Positions 61,289 to 64,000 of a stretch of DNA of 64,000 nt are shown one piece after another. Made by a program: the position numbers and the translations under genes. The DNA lies in NCBI RefSeq assembly GCF_019219075.1, contig NZ_JAHUWJ010000022.1, forward strand, positions 50,271-114,270, read 5' to 3'. The number at the start of each line of letters is the position of its first letter. Within the stretch, counting starts at the first letter, position 1. Under the pieces are notes generated by a model. It did not search any database. It had not been told where the DNA came from and saw only the letters and a list, made by a program, of their open reading frames with translations. This DNA is from Chitinophaga sp. sic0106. Lineage in GTDB: Bacteria; Bacteroidota; Bacteroidia; Chitinophagales; Chitinophagaceae.

Positions 61289-63688
61289 TTAATTCCTGAT
61301 AGGTTTACCTGTTTTAATTACACTCTGTAATCTTTCCAGGGTTTTGCGTTCACCGCACAAGCTGAGGAATGCCTCGCGCTCCAGGTCGAGCAGGTATTGC
61401 TCGCTCACCAGGGTAGGCTCCGTCAGGTCTCCGCCGCACATCACATAGGCCAGTTTCTGGGCTACTTTTTCATCGTGCTCGGAGATGTAGTTACCAAACT
61501 TCATGGCATATATACCGGCCAGCAGGGCGCCGAGCGCGCTGCGACCCATTACTTTCACATCTGTTCTTTCTACAGGGCGGGTATAACCTTCGTCTGCCAG
61601 GGCGATGACGCTGCGTTTAGCATCTGCAATCAGGCGGCTGGGGTTCATGGTGATTTCATCATGACCTTTGCGAAGCACGCCCATATCGAAGCCTTCAAAA
61701 CCGGAGGTCGCTACTTTGGCGGTAGCTACGGTCATGAAGTAATCTTTCAGCGGCTCTTCTTCTATGCGGCCTTCCTTGAATTCGTTGCTGGCACGCAAAG
61801 CCATTTCTTTGGTACCACCGCCGCCAGGAATGAGGCCTACGCCCAGTTCCACGAGGCCGATATAAGTTTCAGCAGCAGCCTGCACTTTGTCCGCATGCAA
61901 TGCCATTTCGCAGCCCCCCCCGAGTGTGAGCGCATGTGGCGCTACCACTACCGGTATGCTGGAATAACGCAAACGCATAGTGGAACGCTGAAACAGCCGT
62001 ACCGCCATATCCAGCTCATCATACTCCTGCTCAGCGGCCATCATGAAGATCATGCCCACGTTGGCGCCTGCACTGAAGTTAGCCCCATCGTTAGCGACTA
62101 CCAGGCCACGGAAGTCTTTCTCCGCACGGTCTACCGCCTTGTTCAGCCCTTCGAGCACTTCACCGCCAATAGTATTCATTTTCGTTTGCCAGTCGAAGCA
62201 TACCACACCATCGCCGATGTCAATCAGTCTGCTAACGCTGTTTTTCCAGATCACGTTGCTGCCGTAGTTTTCCAGGATGATGAAGGCCCCTTCACCAGGC
62301 AATGCTTTATAGTCCTGCGATGCAATATCGTAATAGTATTTTTTTCCGTTTTCTACTTTGTAGAAGTTCCTGATACCTTTTGCCAGCATATCTTTCACCC
62401 ACTGTGCTACGGTAAGACCTTTCTCTTCTACTTTTTTCGCATAGGCTTCTACATCCAGCAGGTCCCAGCTCTCGAATGGACCAATTTCCCAGCCGAAGCC
62501 GGCTTTCATGGCATCATCTACTTTGTAGAGGTCGTCCGCAATTTCAGGGATGCGATGCGACACATAGGAGAACAGGTAAGCATGGAACTGTTGATAGAAC
62601 TCGCCGGCTTTATCGGAGGAGCCAGCCAGTATTTTCAGCCGCTGCTTCAGGTCTTCCACGGGTTTAGCCGCATCAATGCTGCTGAAGCGGGCTTTTTGTT
62701 TAGGCCCGTACTCCATAGTCTGGAGGTTGAGGGTAAGGATCTCTTTTCCGTTCGCCCCTGTTGTCTTCTTATAAAAACCCTGACCTGTCTTATCTCCCAG
62801 CCAGTTGTTCTCCACCACTTTCTGTAAGAAATCAGGAATTTTGAAGATGCCAATGGCTTCGTCATCCGGGCAATTCTCCAGCACCCCTTTTGCCACTTTC
62901 ACGAGGGTATCAATTCCCACCACGTCCGCCGTGCGGAAGGTAGCCGATTTAGGGCGGCCAATCACCGGACCTGTGAGCGCATCAATTTCATCGATGCCCA
63001 GGCCCATTTCCTGCATGATATGGAAGATGGCCATGATAGAATACACGCCTACGCGGTTAGCGATAAAGGCAGGTGTATCCTTACAGAGCACCGTGGTTTT
63101 ACCCAGGTACAGGTCACCGTACTCCATGAGGAAATCAATGACCGCAGGATCCGTATGTGGTGTTGGAATAATTTCGAGCAGGCGCAGGTAGCGCGGCGGA
63201 TTAAAGAAGTGGCTGCCACAGAAGTTTTTCTGAAAATCTTCACTGCGGCCTTCTGCCATCAGGTGAATGGGAATGCCAGAGGTATTGGAAGTAATGAGCG
63301 TTCCGGGTTTACGGAACTGTTCCACCTGTTCAAACACTATTTTTTTCACGGCCAGGTTTTCCACCACTACTTCAATGATCCAGTCGCAATCTGCGATTTT
63401 TTTCATGTCGTCCGTGAAATTGCCTGTTTTGATGCGTTTTACTACATCTTTCGTGAAAACAGGAGAGGGATTTGACTTAACAGCAGCCTGGAGAGCGTCA
63501 TTCACAATCCGGTTCTTCACTGCAGGACTATCCAATGTGAGGTTTTTCTTCTTTTCTGCGTCGTTCAGTTCTTTTGGTGCGATATCAAGCAGTAGTACCT
63601 GAACTCCAATGCCTGCAAAGTGACAGGCAATTCTTGATCCCATAACCCCAGAGCCTAGTACGGCTACTTTATTGATGTGTCTTTGCAT
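61289..63688 (-). CDS. Fused 3-hydroxyacyl-CoA dehydrogenase / enoyl-CoA hydratase
   Basis: This 799-residue enzyme of fatty-acid beta-oxidation has the dehydrogenase first (FadN-like order), unlike FadB/FadJ. The NAD-binding motif VAVLGSGVMGSRIACHFA is at 8-25; SNTSGIPI, GSHFFNPPRYLRLLEIIP and ANRVGVYSIMAIFHIMQEMG follow. The enoyl-CoA hydratase domain lies near 490-720, with VVAPHALTLGGGCEMALHAD and GLVELGVGLIPGGGGTKE carrying the oxyanion and catalytic Glu region. Thiolase and acyl-CoA dehydrogenase genes that often accompany it are not downstream. Confidence 0.92.
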   Translation of the reverse strand: MQRHINKVAVLGSGVMGSRIACHFAGIGVQVLLLDIAPKELNDAEKKKNLTLDSPAVKNRIVNDALQAAVKSNPSPVFTKDVVKRIKTGNFTDDMKKIADCDWIIEVVVENLAVKKIVFEQVEQFRKPGTLITSNTSGIPIHLMAEGRSEDFQKNFCGSHFFNPPRYLRLLEIIPTPHTDPAVIDFLMEYGDLYLGKTTVLCKDTPAFIANRVGVYSIMAIFHIMQEMGLGIDEIDALTGPVIGRPKSATFRTADVVGIDTLVKVAKGVLENCPDDEAIGIFKIPDFLQKVVENNWLGDKTGQGFYKKTTGANGKEILTLNLQTMEYGPKQKARFSSIDAAKPVEDLKQRLKILAGSSDKAGEFYQQFHAYLFSYVSHRIPEIADDLYKVDDAMKAGFGWEIGPFESWDLLDVEAYAKKVEEKGLTVAQWVKDMLAKGIRNFYKVENGKKYYYDIASQDYKALPGEGAFIILENYGSNVIWKNSVSRLIDIGDGVVCFDWQTKMNTIGGEVLEGLNKAVDRAEKDFRGLVVANDGANFSAGANVGMIFMMAAEQEYDELDMAVRLFQRSTMRLRYSSIPVVVAPHALTLGGGCEMALHADKVQAAAETYIGLVELGVGLIPGGGGTKEMALRASNEFKEGRIEEEPLKDYFMTVATAKVATSGFEGFDMGVLRKGHDEITMNPSRLIADAKRSVIALADEGYTRPVERTDVKVMGRSALGALLAGIYAMKFGNYISEHDEKVAQKLAYVMCGGDLTEPTLVSEQYLLDLEREAFLSLCGERKTLERLQSVIKTGKPIRN

Positions 63689-63876
63689 ATTACGTCCAGC
63701 TTTAATCTGTTAGTGAATACAATCAATATTTTTAGATTCCTGAATTTATGAATTTTTAGGGTTTAAAAGTCAGGGGGAATGTTAAAGTTCAGGTTTCCTG
63801 TTCCTCTCGTCCGCCTTCGGCAGACGGGAGGAACAGGGCTTGGGGTCCCACCAGCGGTGGGGCCCCAAGCCCTGAA
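63689..63876. other. Intergenic region with two hairpins beside the group II intron
   Basis: Hairpin A pairs 63797-63815 with 63819-63837 (two G-T pairs). Hairpin B pairs AGGGCTTGGGGTCCCACC (63835-63852) with 63856-63873 (one G-T pair). They overlap by three bases. No exact promoter box was found for the beta-oxidation gene. No other gene is seen. Confidence 0.6.
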
Positions 63877-64000
63877 ATCGAGTAGGAAGTGAGGGATTAT
63901 TTCCCTCACTGTCCTCTCACACCACCGTACATGCGGTTCCGCATACGGCGGTTTGTTAGAATAAGTTCATTTGGTGGGTTGTTTTCCAATAGTAGTAGTT
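63877..64000 (-). mobile_element. 3' end of a group II intron (domains V and VI, partial)
   Basis: On the minus strand, CCGCCGTATGCGG, AA, CCGCATGTACGGTGG (63950-63921) forms domain V: eight pairs with a G-U wobble, a 2-nt TG bulge, then TGCGG/CCGCA. The catalytic triad is CGC, as in class IIC introns, instead of AGC. A second hairpin, GTGAGGGA-AATAA-TCCCTCAC (63909-63889), fits domain VI, and the end CCTACTCGAT (63886-63877) fits an intron 3' terminus. Upstream, an open frame ending at 63956 could be the end of the intron-encoded reverse transcriptase, but its body lies beyond the window. Confidence 0.75.

Noticed and set aside
61397..62827. 476-codon plus-strand open frame
   Set aside because: It is the antisense shadow of the fused beta-oxidation gene.

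Overview
The window looks like a chromosomal segment of a Bacteroidota bacterium, most likely a Chitinophaga-type member of the Chitinophagaceae. The evidence is: promoters of the Bacteroidota form TTTG-N19-TANNTTTG (three perfect copies, at 104-134, 34375-34405 and 49270-49300), few Shine-Dalgarno sites, many lipoproteins, a short NuoG, family proteins typical of the phylum (DUF6728-like, GxxExxY, split DsbD), and exported glycoside hydrolases of families 20, 29 and 2. No rRNA, tRNA or CRISPR array was seen.

Layout. 1-3.2 kb: start of an exported protein, a polyprenyl diphosphate synthase and recJ. 3.2-6.8 kb: an esterase lipoprotein, a 28-copy heptanucleotide array and htpG. 6.8-7.9 kb: the ribosomal operon rpsF-rpsR-rplI. 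8-13.2 kb: lipoproteins, a rhomboid protease, a small exported protein and a GH20 hexosaminidase. 13.2-14.9 kb: an AT-rich accessory island with a translationally coupled gene pair, an unknown 208-residue protein and a zeta-toxin gene carrying an in-frame TGA. 14.9-20 kb: a DUF2252 protein, a GntP-family permease with a D-threonine-aldolase-like PLP enzyme, and a MacB-like permease.

20.1-34.4 kb: the complete complex I operon on the minus strand, in the order A-B-C-D-E-(63-aa membrane ORF)-F-(GxxExxY)-G-H-I-J-K-L-M-N. A perfect promoter lies before nuoA and a strong terminator after nuoN. A GxxExxY nuclease-like gene with imperfect inverted repeats on both sides sits between nuoF and nuoG. 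34.5-37.5 kb: a probable operon of a small membrane protein, a PstS-like lipoprotein and a TPR protein. 37.7-39.5 kb: a low-molecular-weight phosphatase and hisS. 39.6-42.2 kb: DsbD plus a stand-alone DsbD-alpha domain. 42.4-49.2 kb: two Bacteroidota-type envelope proteins, a TIGR01777 epimerase, pabB, an acidic AT-hook-like protein and purA. 49.4-52.5 kb: a Rel/SpoT protein and an orphan OmpR-type regulator. 52.8-56.9 kb: a beta-mannosidase/alpha-fucosidase operon. 56.9-59.5 kb: a DUF6728-like microprotein, lpxB, a small membrane protein and surE. 59.6-63.7 kb: an ABC-2 transporter and a fused beta-oxidation enzyme. The right edge holds the 3' end (domains V and VI) of a group II intron entering from beyond the window.

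Most of the segment is housekeeping. The accessory or unusual parts are the zeta island, the GxxExxY cassette inside the nuo operon (with a solo repeat copy near htpG), the heptamer array, a duplicated lpxB tail downstream of lpxB, and the group II intron end.
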